From: Actinomycetes bacterium
GTDB lineage: Bacteria; Actinomycetota; Acidimicrobiia; Acidimicrobiales; GCA-2861595
NCBI GenBank assembly: GCA_023264975.1
Contig: JAHFUS010000028.1
Coordinates: 1 to 49,832, forward strand
DNA length: 49,832 nucleotides
Direction: 5' to 3'
Both the position numbers and the translations under genes were made by a program. This document shows positions 16,770 to 25,043 of the stretch, in pieces; the stretch's first letter is position 1; each line of letters opens with the position of its first letter. The notes beneath the pieces are model-generated. The model saw only the letters and a program-made list of their open reading frames with translations. It searched no databases and was not told the DNA's origin.

Positions 16770-17800
16770 GCTTCGGCCACCGTCGCCGTCACGTGCTTGC
16801 TGCGGACGAGCGCTGGTCGAGCCTGGTGCGGGCGGTCGGGATGCTGCTCGCAGTGCTGGGCGTGGGGACGATCGGCTACCTGATGCTCGGGCTTGCGCCG
16901 CTCGACGCGCTGTACCAGTCGGTCACCACGGTAACGACTGTCGGGTTCCGCGAGGTGGGGGAGCCGACGGCCGCCTTCCGCTGGTTCACGATCTTCCTTG
17001 TCCTGCTCGGGGTGGGCACCGTGCTGTACGCGCTCGGTGTGCTGCTGGAGGCGCTGGTCGAGGGCAGGATCACGGAGCGGTTCGGGAGGAGACGCATGGA
17101 ACGCCAGATGGCGGGGCTCGAGGACCACGTTGTCGTCTGCGGCTGGGGGCGCGTGGGGGAGGCGATCGGCAGCGCCCTGGGCGGGAGCGACGGGTGCACC
17201 GTCGTGGTGGTGGAGCGTGATCCGGCCCGGGCGGCCACCGTGTTCGGCCTCGTGGTCGCCGGCGACGCCACCGAGGACAGCGTGCTGCGGCGGGCCGGGG
17301 TGGAGCGGTGCCGAGCCCTCGTGGTGGCCCTCCCGCAGGACGCCGACAACGTCTACGTCACCCTGTCCGCCCGCCGTCTGCGGCCGGACGTGTTCATCGT
17401 GGCGCGTGCCCACGTAGCCACCGCCGAGGCGTTGCTGATCCAGGCCGGCGCCAACCGGGTCGTGAACCCCCAGGCCATCGGCGGCGCCCGCATGGCCGCC
17501 CTGATCGCCCAGCCCCACGTCGCCGACTTCCTCGACGTGGCCATGCACAACGCAAGTCTGCAGTTTCGGCTATCGGAGCTCACCGTGTCGGCGGGGTCGC
17601 CCGTGGCTGGCCGCTCGCTGCGTGAGTCGCACCTGCGCGACGCCACCGGGGCCCTCGTCCTGGCCGTGCGGAACGCAAACGGTGATTTCCGCACCAACCC
17701 CGACCCGGCCGAGGTGATGGAGGCGGGCGAGGTCCTCATCGCCATCGGCACCGAGGTGCAACTGGCCGCCCTGCGCAAGCTCGTCACCGGCGCCGGCTGA
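16766..17800 (+). CDS. Two-TM potassium channel with TrkA/RCK regulatory domains
   Basis: A 344-residue channel subunit. Two membrane helices flank a pore loop with filter TTVTTVGFREV (TVGF at about 58-61). An RCK/TrkA-N Rossmann domain follows, with the nucleotide motif VVCGWGRVGEAIG, and then a TrkA-C domain (FRLSELTVSAGSPVAGRSL). It should form a tetrameric K+ channel gated by ligand binding to the RCK ring. The filter has Phe-Arg where most channels have Tyr-Gly-Asp; TVGFREV is seen in a known bacterial subgroup. GTG 16766 is used. The region before it shows no channel-like sequence. Confidence 0.88.
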   Translation: MSFGHRRRHVLAADERWSSLVRAVGMLLAVLGVGTIGYLMLGLAPLDALYQSVTTVTTVGFREVGEPTAAFRWFTIFLVLLGVGTVLYALGVLLEALVEGRITERFGRRRMERQMAGLEDHVVVCGWGRVGEAIGSALGGSDGCTVVVVERDPARAATVFGLVVAGDATEDSVLRRAGVERCRALVVALPQDADNVYVTLSARRLRPDVFIVARAHVATAEALLIQAGANRVVNPQAIGGARMAALIAQPHVADFLDVAMHNASLQFRLSELTVSAGSPVAGRSLRESHLRDATGALVLAVRNANGDFRTNPDPAEVMEAGEVLIAIGTEVQLAALRKLVTGAG

Positions 17801-17990
17801 CCTGCACAGCCGACGCCCGCCGGGCCGGCATGAAGCGTGGTGGGGACGACCCGGGTGATCGAGACCGACGGGAAAGTCGTCACCTCGATGCGGGCGGGCA
17901 GGCACCGGAGGTCGAGACCGTCCTCGGCTGCTGACGGTGGCGCAGCGGGGAATATCCGATTCGGGCGGTCCTTGTCCTGCGCCCCAATGG

Positions 17991-18737
17991 TCATGCGTCG
18001 CCGGTGGCATAGACGACCAACCGGCGATCGTGGGTCCCGTTCCTGAACGTGCCGGCACAGGTGATGAGCGTGAGGTGAGCGCGACCGTCGGCCGAGGGCT
18101 GTGGGCTGGTTCCTGCCACCGGTCCGACGCCGTAGATGCGGCGCAGCACCGAGGGGTCAGCTGCCTCCCGCAGTGAGTACGTCTCGGAGGATCCCACGGT
18201 GAAGCGCACGTCGAGGCCGGTTCGGGTGTCGCGGACGACGATGGGGTCTCCCGACCGGAGCTCGTCGATGTGGCTGAAGACCGCCGGCCTTCCGTGGGGG
18301 CTGTTGACGTGGCCGGCGAGCACGGCTGTACTCGCCGCGCCGGGCACCGCGCTGCCCCGGTACCAGAACGCTTCCTGCCACACGGGGCTGTCGGCCGACC
18401 CCATCGGCGCGTCCATGACGCCGGCCGTCGTAATACCCACCCCTGCCACCAGCGCCCGGACGCCGAGCGTCGGGATCAGCAGATGCAGGGGCACGGCCAC
18501 CGGCCCCTCGCGCAAACCGAGGTCGGACCTGATCAAGGCGGAGGGAACGCCGCCGGCAACCGCGGGGGCAGGCATGCCCGACGGTGCCGGCGCGGCCGCA
18601 ACGGTCGGTGCCGTCCCCGCGCGGGCCGGCCCGGCGGGCCCTCGCGGCGCGACCGCCGCCCCCCCGAGCAGTGCGGTCAAGGCCATGCAGGCCGCGAATC
18701 GTCTCGTCGACGGGAAGAGGGACGTCACGGAGATCAT
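17991..18737 (-). CDS. Sortase (class E/F-like)
   Basis: A 248-residue membrane-anchored transpeptidase. An N-terminal hydrophobic segment (FAACMALTALLGGAAVA) is followed by an Ala/Pro-rich linker and a sortase domain from about residue 80 (PLHLLIPTLGVRA). Catalytic His143 (LAGHVNS), Cys227 (LITCAGTF) and Arg238/239 (HDRRLVVYA) are all present. It cleaves a C-terminal sorting signal and transfers the protein to a cell-wall amino group. The start overlaps the stop of the upstream DUF3494 gene by 4 nt, so the DUF3494 protein is the obvious substrate. Small actinobacterial sortases of this type often work with a single dedicated substrate. Confidence 0.9.
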   Translation of the reverse strand: MISVTSLFPSTRRFAACMALTALLGGAAVAPRGPAGPARAGTAPTVAAAPAPSGMPAPAVAGGVPSALIRSDLGLREGPVAVPLHLLIPTLGVRALVAGVGITTAGVMDAPMGSADSPVWQEAFWYRGSAVPGAASTAVLAGHVNSPHGRPAVFSHIDELRSGDPIVVRDTRTGLDVRFTVGSSETYSLREAADPSVLRRIYGVGPVAGTSPQPSADGRAHLTLITCAGTFRNGTHDRRLVVYATGDA

Positions 18738-19915
18738 CGGTCGCCGCCGTCGGGCCGCGCACCGTCAGGCCGACGCCGGCGCTGCCGGACGGCGCCCGCG
18801 GCGCCGGCGCCGAGGCCGCCCAGGAGCACCGCAGGCCACGGCCCACCGCCGCCCTCCGACGGTCCCGCGCCTGTACGAGGCGGTCCGACGACGCTCGGGA
18901 CGTCAGGGCCGCCAGGCCCACCGCCCCCAGGCCCACCCGAGGTGAGGCCGGTGCCGGTGCGGGTCAGCCCCGTCGACGTGGCGGCGCCGGGGGTGGCGCC
19001 GGCCGTGGTGCCGCTCGCCGAACCGCCAGCCGATGCGCCTGCGGTGGCCCCGGGTCCCCGGCCGCCTGCGGCCGGAGTGAAGCTGCCGGTGGTATCGGAG
19101 GCGACCGTCGTGGTCGTACCGGCGGTGGGTGTGGTCGTCGTCGTGCCCGGCGCAACCGTCGTCGTGGCGGCGGGGGGCGACGCGCAGGTGGGCTTGGTGA
19201 ACGTGTCGTTGTCCAGGGTCACGGCCCCGTTCCTGGCCAGTGCCCGGCCGTGAACGACCACGCTGTTGTCCACGGTGATCGACGTAAGGGCCAGGATGTT
19301 CCCGGTGAACACGGAACCGGTGCCGAGCGTGGCCGAGCTTCCGACCTGCCAGAACACGTTGCACTCCTGCGCTCCGTTGATGAGGCTCACGGTGCTGCCG
19401 GAACCGGTGATGAGGGTCGAGTCGGTCTGGAAGACGAACACCGAGTTGAAGTCCCCGGCCCCGTCGAGCACCAGCGGGCCGGTCAGGCTGAGCGGGGACT
19501 TGCCGGGACCGGCGTAGACGCCGGCCTGGAGGTTGAGGTTCGCCAGGTCCGCGGTGGTGGTGGCAGTGACCGGGCGACCGGCGGCGTCCACGTAGGCGAC
19601 CGTCAGGTCGGACTGGGCGTCCTGGGCCATGCCGTCGGAGAGGTTGACGCTGCCAGGGGGTAGCACGAGGCCGGGTGGGAAACCGGTGACGGATCCGCCC
19701 GGCCACAGGCCGAGACTCCCGTCGAGGGTGCTGTTGCCGGTGTTGGTGACCGTCGACGCCCCGAGGACGGCATAGTTCTGCGCCGAGGCGAGGGGGACGG
19801 TGGGGACGATGGCGGCGTCGGCGGCATTCGACAGGGACAGCAGGGTTGCTGCCGCGACGGCGACTGCCAGCAGCGCTCCTCCCGTGACGCGGGGACTTGA
19901 CGGGCGCGTGGTCAT
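18734..19915 (-). CDS. Secreted DUF3494 (ice-binding-like) surface protein with sorting signal
   Basis: About 393 residues. A signal peptide (GGALLAVAVAAATLLSLSNA, cut near ADAA) precedes a DUF3494 beta-solenoid domain (AQNYAVLGASTVTNTGNS, GVYAGPGKSPLSLTG, DFNSVFVFQTDSTL, VFWQVGSSATLGTGSVFTGN). A long Thr/Gly/Ala-rich stalk ends in a sorting-like tail: PPRTGAG, a short hydrophobic stretch AVLLGGLGAGAAGAV and a basic RQRRRRP end. DUF3494 proteins bind ice or act as adhesin-like surface proteins. The overlapping sortase gene supports wall anchoring. ATG 19915 is preferred; GTG 19939 in frame is possible. The hydrophobic tail is short and Gly-rich, which weakens the sorting-signal call slightly. 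Confidence 0.85.
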   Translation of the reverse strand: MTTRPSSPRVTGGALLAVAVAAATLLSLSNAADAAIVPTVPLASAQNYAVLGASTVTNTGNSTLDGSLGLWPGGSVTGFPPGLVLPPGSVNLSDGMAQDAQSDLTVAYVDAAGRPVTATTTADLANLNLQAGVYAGPGKSPLSLTGPLVLDGAGDFNSVFVFQTDSTLITGSGSTVSLINGAQECNVFWQVGSSATLGTGSVFTGNILALTSITVDNSVVVHGRALARNGAVTLDNDTFTKPTCASPPAATTTVAPGTTTTTPTAGTTTTVASDTTGSFTPAAGGRGPGATAGASAGGSASGTTAGATPGAATSTGLTRTGTGLTSGGPGGGGPGGPDVPSVVGPPRTGAGPSEGGGGPWPAVLLGGLGAGAAGAVRQRRRRPDGARPDGGDR

Positions 19916-20326
19916 GGGGGCTCGATTCCGCGACCTCACTGGAACGCCAGAGGCGACGAAGGTGGGCCAACCTGTTCACGACCTTTGTCGACATCGCGGA
20001 GCCTGAGGAGTAGCTCTAGTTTCAGGCCTTGCCTGTCGAGGTCACCCACCTCCGGCGCCGAGGCATCCGAGGAAGATCTGCAGCGCTACCGCAGGGCCGA
20101 CGAAAAGCGCATCGGACAGCCGGCCGGCTACCCGAATTCTCCCGCCTGCCTCGCCGGCGCGAAGGGCCGCGATCGATGACGGCACGAGGACGACGACGAG
20201 CCCCCGACGCCCACGTCGTCGCCTGAACGCGGCGCCAGTCGTCGATGCCGGTGGACTCGTCTTCCATCGACGATTGCGCTTTGTCGAATAGCGACCATTT
20301 GGGCGCGGCCGGGCCATTCGTGATGG
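19916..20326. other. Intergenic region between response regulator and DUF3494 gene
   Basis: About 410 bp between two leftward genes. It must hold the DUF3494 promoter and the end of the regulator transcript. A 91-codon open frame at 20042-20317 lacks coding-like features. No clear terminator or TANNNT start-proximal box is visible. Confidence 0.4.
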
Positions 20327-20980
20327 TCACGACACCCAGTCCCGCCGCATCGCCTCCGCCACTGCCGCCGACCGCTCGTTGACCCCGAGCTTGCGGTAGA
20401 GGCGGTGCAGGTGGGTCTTCACCGTGGCCTCCGACAGGTACAGGCGCTCGGCGACCTCCCGCGAGGTGGCCCCGCCCACGAGCAGGCGCAGGATCTCGCT
20501 CTCTCGGGGCGAGGGGACGGCGTCGGAATCGTCGGCCCGGGCCCGAACCGCCTCCATGAGGCAGGCCTGGGCCGAGGGCGAGAAGGCCGACCCCCCGGCG
20601 CTGACGCAGTGGAGCGCGTCCAGGACGGCGGCTCCGGGCTCCTGCTTCACCAGGTACCCGCGGGCGCCGAGGGCCACCACGGCATGGACGATATCGGGGT
20701 CGACGACGCCAGCCAGCACCACCACCTTGGTGTCCGCGCTGGCCTCCATCACGCTTTGCACCAGCTCGACCCCGCGCCGGCCGGCGAGAAAGTAGCCCAC
20801 GAGGGCGACGCACGGGTGGGTGGTGGCACACAGCTCCACCGTCGCCGGCCCGTCGCCGGCCACGCCGACCAGACGGAAGCGCCCGTCGTCCTCGAGGCGC
20901 TGGCACAGCGCCTCCAGGTAGAGCGGGTAGTCGTCGGCGACGGCGACTGTCGTCGGCCACTGGGTGGGTTGCCCCGCCAT
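20327..20980 (-). CDS. NarL/FixJ-type response regulator lacking the phosphoacceptor Asp
   Basis: 217 residues, starting at ATG 20980 with GGGAGGAA just upstream. The receiver domain keeps the acidic pair (VADDYPLYLEAL, Asp16-Asp17) and the switch Lys in YLVKQEP. The phosphoacceptor position reads VALVGYFLAG, giving Gly62 instead of Asp, and the usual Ser/Thr reads Ala (VVVLAGV). The C-terminal LuxR helix-turn-helix is intact (PRESEILRLLVGGATSREVA, then YLSEATVKTHLHRLYRKLGV). It should therefore bind DNA independently of phosphorylation. No histidine kinase is adjacent. It is co-directional with the upstream ECF sigma gene, 101 nt away. Confidence 0.88.
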   Translation of the reverse strand: MAGQPTQWPTTVAVADDYPLYLEALCQRLEDDGRFRLVGVAGDGPATVELCATTHPCVALVGYFLAGRRGVELVQSVMEASADTKVVVLAGVVDPDIVHAVVALGARGYLVKQEPGAAVLDALHCVSAGGSAFSPSAQACLMEAVRARADDSDAVPSPRESEILRLLVGGATSREVAERLYLSEATVKTHLHRLYRKLGVNERSAAVAEAMRRDWVS

Positions 20981-21081
20981 GGTTCCTCCCGTGCTCGGTC
21001 GTCCCGCCGCTCGGCCCCGACGTGCGTCGCCGGCGCTCGACCCAGTCCAGTATGCCCGGAATATCGGTACTTGGAAAGGCG

Positions 21082-22134
21082 TCAGCCCGTGGGTCCCGTC
21101 GTCGCCTGCGCGCCGGCCCCCTCCGGGCATGGGCCCGGGAGGGAGATGCCGATCGGGCCGACGAGGCCGTCAGCCAGCGGGCCGGCGAGCGCCGTCGGTG
21201 GCGTGGCCGCGTCGAGCGTGGAGCACAGCGAGCCGAGGGCGAGGTCCGGGACGCCGGCCGGCGGGACGGCCGTTCCCGGAGCAGCGCCGTCCAGGGCGCC
21301 GACGGTGGTGGGCATCGTGGCCGGCGGCGGGTTGTCCGCCGACTCCTCCGTCGTCGGCGCCATTGAAGCCTCCGGCGGGGCGATTCCGGCGGTTCGTGAG
21401 ACGGCGAGCGGATGCCCCTGCGCCGGCAGCGCGGGCGCCATACGGCGGTCGTGCAGCGTCACACCAGCGGTGACCGAGGCGGTGGCCACCGCGCCGGCCA
21501 CCGCCATGGCCCGCCAGTAACGCGCGATCCACGCCCACAGCACTGCTGCCGTGCCGAGAACCGCTCCGGCACCGACCCGCACGGAGCCGTCGTCGCGGGA
21601 GGCGCCGGCGGCCGCCAGGTGGTGACGGAGCCCGGACCGGGCCCGGCTGATGAGGCTCTCGGCGGCATGGACCGAGACGCCGAGCTGGCTGGCCACGCCG
21701 GCCACGCCGCTGCCGCTGTCCCCGCCGAGGACGGCGGCCAGCGCCGCACGCTGGCGGTCGGGCAGGCATCGCGCCCCGGCCACCAGCTTGGCGTACAGCT
21801 CTCCGCCGTCCAGCCGCTCGTCGGCCCCCGACGGGACGGACGCGTCGAGGTGAGCCTCATCCACGGGCACGGCCCGCCGCCGACGGATCTCGTCGACGGC
21901 CAGGTTGTGGGCCACACCGCGCACCCACGCCCCGACCTGGATGGGGCCGGGCTGACGCAGGCGGATCAGCAGGCGGACGAACACCTCTTGGACCAGGTCG
22001 TCCTCTTCCTGCGACCGGCCGAGAACCCGCCGCAGCGCGTCGCGGGCGTCCCGGTCGTGGGTGGCCACCAGCGCGGCGATGGCGTCGTCGGCGAGCCGGT
22101 CGGCGCCGGTCGACTGCGAAGAGAGGGTCTGCAT
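21082..22134 (-). CDS. ECF sigma factor with C-terminal membrane segment and extracytoplasmic tail
   Basis: 350 residues. Sigma region 2 (EEDDLVQEVFVRLL, AWVRGVAHNLAVDEIRRRR) and region 4 (CLPDRQRAALAAV, then the HTH around GVASQLGVSVHAAESLISRARS) occupy residues 1-175. A hydrophobic block at about 186-228 (VLGTAAVLWAWIARYW, MAVAGAVATASVTAGV) then suggests one or two membrane helices, followed by a Pro/Ala/Thr-rich tail of about 120 residues. Such tails can let the sigma factor sense envelope state directly; no separate anti-sigma gene is visible. The ATG has an AAAGGA-like ribosome site. Neighbours are a response regulator and a secreted protein. Confidence 0.85.
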   Translation of the reverse strand: MQTLSSQSTGADRLADDAIAALVATHDRDARDALRRVLGRSQEEDDLVQEVFVRLLIRLRQPGPIQVGAWVRGVAHNLAVDEIRRRRAVPVDEAHLDASVPSGADERLDGGELYAKLVAGARCLPDRQRAALAAVLGGDSGSGVAGVASQLGVSVHAAESLISRARSGLRHHLAAAGASRDDGSVRVGAGAVLGTAAVLWAWIARYWRAMAVAGAVATASVTAGVTLHDRRMAPALPAQGHPLAVSRTAGIAPPEASMAPTTEESADNPPPATMPTTVGALDGAAPGTAVPPAGVPDLALGSLCSTLDAATPPTALAGPLADGLVGPIGISLPGPCPEGAGAQATTGPTG

Positions 22135-22334
22135 GGTCTTCGTCCTTTGCGCGCGAGCTCATCGGCTCTGTTGTTTTCGGGGCGATCGGCCTGCAACCGG
22201 AGAGCGGACGGTTGGGCCCCTGGTCGCCGTAATGGATGTCATCCGGTCGGGGCCGGTGCGACGCGGGGCGGCGGCTCTCCAGGAGGGAGAGCCGCCGCCG
22301 GCGAGGGTGGGACTGCCCTGACCCCGGTCAGTTG

Positions 22335-22985
22335 CTAGCCGAGCTTGATGCCGAGGTTGCCGGTGAGGGAGCTGGCGGCGCTGGTCGCCGGTGCCGACAC
22401 ATTGGTGTCTGAGCGGGCGTCGCCGGAGATCTGGGCCGTGAGCTGCGGCTGGGGGACCGACGGCTGGGGGAGGGACACCTTGGTGGAGGTGAGGGCCTTG
22501 ACGGCGGCCGCACCCGAGGTGGTGGCCACCGTGCGGGCGGCGGCCAGCTGGGTGTCGACGGCGCTGACCAGGTGGGTGCCGGTGTTCACCGAGGCGTTGG
22601 CCGTGGCGCCCGCTGTGATGGCCAGGCTGTTCACCAGCTTGGTCGTCTGCGACGTGAAGGTGGCGATGCCGTCGACGGCGGTCTTGGAGCCGGCGTCGAC
22701 TGCCGCCTTCATGCTGACACTGGCGTCGTCCAGCTTGGTGGCGCTGGTCTCCAGCAGGCCCTTGGCCTGGGCCTTGACCGACGCATCGGTCGACGACAGG
22801 GCGGTGACCGCCTTGTCGTGCGCCTGCTGGGCGGCGGAGAGTTCGGCGTCGGCCTTCGCCGACAGCCGCGCGGCGGCGTCGACCTGGCTGGGGGGCGGCG
22901 GGTTGCAGGCGAGGACGGCGGCGGAGCCGGACCCGGCGGTGGCGAGAGCTGCGGCGGCGATGGCGATGCGGGTGAAGCCGAACAT
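22335..22985 (-). CDS. Secreted Ala-rich helical protein, possible lipoprotein
   Basis: 216 residues, ATG 22985 with a perfect AAGGAGG site. The signal peptide (RIAIAAAALATAGSGSAAVL) ends in AC, a possible lipobox Cys27, then NPPPP. The mature part is Ala/Ser/Thr/Lys-rich with long amphipathic-helix character (SAKADAELSAAQQAHDKAV, VKAQAKGLLETSATKLDD), like an extended helical bundle or apolipoprotein-type protein. No family is recognised. It precedes the membrane-tailed ECF sigma gene by 200 nt on the same strand, so it may belong to its regulon; this is inference. Confidence 0.75.
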   Translation of the reverse strand: MFGFTRIAIAAAALATAGSGSAAVLACNPPPPSQVDAAARLSAKADAELSAAQQAHDKAVTALSSTDASVKAQAKGLLETSATKLDDASVSMKAAVDAGSKTAVDGIATFTSQTTKLVNSLAITAGATANASVNTGTHLVSAVDTQLAAARTVATTSGAAAVKALTSTKVSLPQPSVPQPQLTAQISGDARSDTNVSAPATSAASSLTGNLGIKLG

Positions 22986-23358
22986 TGGAATTCCTCCTTG
23001 GGTGGGCTGCCCGGGGCGGGCGGCGGTTGTCGGAGGAACTGATCGCTTCAGGAGGCGGGTTCCGTCGCTCCGAACCGGTGGTTCCGAGCCGACGGCGGCC
23101 GCCCCGTTCGGCTGTCGTCCGGTTCGCCACCCGGGGGGTTCGCCGGCGCCACGGTAGAGGCGCTGTCCCGGGCCCCGGCAGCGGTCGTTTGTTCGACGAC
23201 GCACGGGGAGCTTGGGCAGTGCCATTGCGACGGGCTGTACTGGGACGGGCTGTACAGGAACGATGCCCTGCGCCGCACGACGGCAACGAGCGCGGCCGGG
23301 GTGAGGATGCGTCCGTACCGCAGGGTCGTTCCACTGCACGTCGCGGGCCGGCGCGGCG
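22986..23358. other. Divergent intergenic region with a 12-bp direct repeat
   Basis: This 373-bp gap lies between the leftward secreted-protein gene and the rightward metzincin gene. It contains GACGGGCTGTAC twice (23229-23240 and 23244-23255, 15-bp period), followed by AG, which makes CTGTACAG. It may be an operator. No coding sequence is supported. Confidence 0.4.
23229..23255 (+). repeat. Direct repeat GACGGGCTGTAC x2, possible operator
   Basis: Two exact 12-bp copies start 15 bp apart, about 105 bp upstream of the metzincin -10 box. The second copy forms a partial palindrome with the following bases. A regulator-binding role is inferred. Confidence 0.35.
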
Positions 23359-23364
23359 TACGTT
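23359..23364 (+). promoter_or_regulatory. -10 box TACGTT of the metzincin gene
   Basis: TACGTT is followed by 6 nt and then GTG 23371, which fits a leaderless start. Confidence 0.5.
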
Positions 23365-23370
23365 CTTCCC

Positions 23371-24999
23371 GTGGCTCTTTCGGTTTCCCTCGGCGCGTCC
23401 GAGCTGACGGTCGACCCGGGGAGCTTCGTCCGCACCGAGGTGCGCATCCGCAACACCTCGGCCGAGGCCGAACGGGTGCGCGTCCGGGTGACCGGGCCCG
23501 CCGCCCCGTGGTCGTGGGTGGTGCCGCCCGAGCTCGACGTGGCCGCGGGCCGGGAAGTCGCCGTGAACGTCGGGTTCCGCGTCCAGCGGACTTCGGAGCC
23601 GGCCGCCGGCGTGCTCGCCTTCGAGATCGTGGCGGCAGCAGCCGTCGGCCACGCCACCGGGAGCGGCGCCGGGGAGAAGGTCGTGGAGACGATCGAGGCC
23701 TCGGCGGGCGGCACTCTCACCGTGGTGGCCTTCCGTGACGTGGCTATCGAGCTCGACCCGCCCGATGCCCGCACCATGGTGCCCACCGAGCATTTCCTGG
23801 TCGTGGAGAACCGGGGCAACGTCGCCGTGAGCACCACCATCATAGGGTCGAGCGACGACCGGTACATGGACGTGGCCGTCGGCTCGGCTGTGGTCCACGC
23901 GCCGCCGGGTGAGCGCATCTGCGTGCCGGTCACCCTGCGCCCCGGCAAGCGGCCCATGTTCCAGCCCCGGTCGCGGCCGTTCGTCGTGTCCGCCGTGCCC
24001 GAGGCAGGCGAGCCCGTCACCTTGTCGGGCGCCATGGCCCACCCCGCCCGCCTCAGTGGGCGCTCCGCCGCCATCGTCGCAGTCGCAGTCGCCGTGCTGG
24101 TGCTGGCCGCCGGACTGCGGTTCACGGTCCTGGCCCCCGACGACAAGCCGACCGACCTGCAGGCCGGCGCCGGCGCCACCGGTACGGCGGGCACCGGGAC
24201 CGACGACGCCGGCGCGTCGAGCACGCCGGGGGGGGCGGAGGAGGGCGGCTCCTGCGCCGCCGAAGGCCACCGTGACACCCGGGCCACCGGCCTCACGCCC
24301 GACGACATCCCGAGCCTGCCGCCCGACTACGCCTTCTTCCAGGTGGCGATGGACAACTGCTCACCCGTGCGCTGGAACCCGTGCGAGCCGGTGCACTTCG
24401 TCATCAATCCGTCCAACGCCCCGCCCACCGGCGTGGTCGACGTGCACGAGGCGTTCAAGCGCCTGGCCAAGGCCACCGGGATCACCTACGTCGATGACGG
24501 CATGACCGACGAGGACAGCCAGGGCAACCGGGCCTACCAGCCGGAGCGCTACGGCGAGCGATGGGCGCCGATCCTCATCCACTGGATGTCCGGCCGCCGG
24601 CCCCAAGGTGACATCCAGGTCGTGGGCGGTGGGTTCCCGACGCAGGTGGGCGACGTCTACGTGACCGGCAACCTGTTCCTCAACCCCACCGTTGTCACCG
24701 ACAAGGAGACCCGTAGCACCGTGGCGGGCGGCTTCGGCTCCCAGGGGGGCCTCGGCCCCATCGGGCCAAAGGGCGTCACGTGGGGTCGCATCATCCTCCA
24801 CGAGCTCGCCCACATCACCGGGATGGGCCATACGAGCAATCCGTCCAACCTCATGTACCCGGAGACGAGCGACCAGACCGGTGACGCCGACTTCTCGAGG
24901 GACGACCTGGCCGGCATCAAGCTCATGGGCAAGGACGCCGGGTGCCTGGAGACACCGAAGCCCGGCACGCCTGTCAACGAACGAGCACGTCGCCGGTAG
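23371..24999 (+). CDS. Membrane-anchored matrixin-like metalloprotease with N-terminal cytosolic domain
   Basis: 542 residues with an unusual order. Residues 1-225 have no signal peptide and form two beta-sandwich-like domains (VRTEVRIRNTSAEAERVRVR; FLVVENRGNVAVSTTI). One membrane helix follows at about 232-252 (AAIVAVAVAVLVLAAGL), then a Gly/Thr linker. A zinc metalloprotease domain ends the protein, with HELAHITGMGH (His477, Glu478, His481, His487) and a Met-turn in NLMYPE. The full HExxHxxGxxH motif predicts an active extracellular protease of the metzincin clan. Topology would be N-in, protease outside. Four Cys around 290-365 may form disulfides. GTG 23371 fits the TACGTT box. Confidence 0.85.
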   Translation: MALSVSLGASELTVDPGSFVRTEVRIRNTSAEAERVRVRVTGPAAPWSWVVPPELDVAAGREVAVNVGFRVQRTSEPAAGVLAFEIVAAAAVGHATGSGAGEKVVETIEASAGGTLTVVAFRDVAIELDPPDARTMVPTEHFLVVENRGNVAVSTTIIGSSDDRYMDVAVGSAVVHAPPGERICVPVTLRPGKRPMFQPRSRPFVVSAVPEAGEPVTLSGAMAHPARLSGRSAAIVAVAVAVLVLAAGLRFTVLAPDDKPTDLQAGAGATGTAGTGTDDAGASSTPGGAEEGGSCAAEGHRDTRATGLTPDDIPSLPPDYAFFQVAMDNCSPVRWNPCEPVHFVINPSNAPPTGVVDVHEAFKRLAKATGITYVDDGMTDEDSQGNRAYQPERYGERWAPILIHWMSGRRPQGDIQVVGGGFPTQVGDVYVTGNLFLNPTVVTDKETRSTVAGGFGSQGGLGPIGPKGVTWGRIILHELAHITGMGHTSNPSNLMYPETSDQTGDADFSRDDLAGIKLMGKDAGCLETPKPGTPVNERARRR

Positions 25000-25043
25000 G
25001 CCGTAGCTGCGTCGGGTGGACGACCGGGGCCTCCTCCAGGTTC

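Noticed and set aside
20042-20317. A 91-codon minus-strand frame with a hydrophobic C-half
   Set aside because: No ribosome site, no family and an Arg-rich irregular start; the hydrophobic part could arise by chance.
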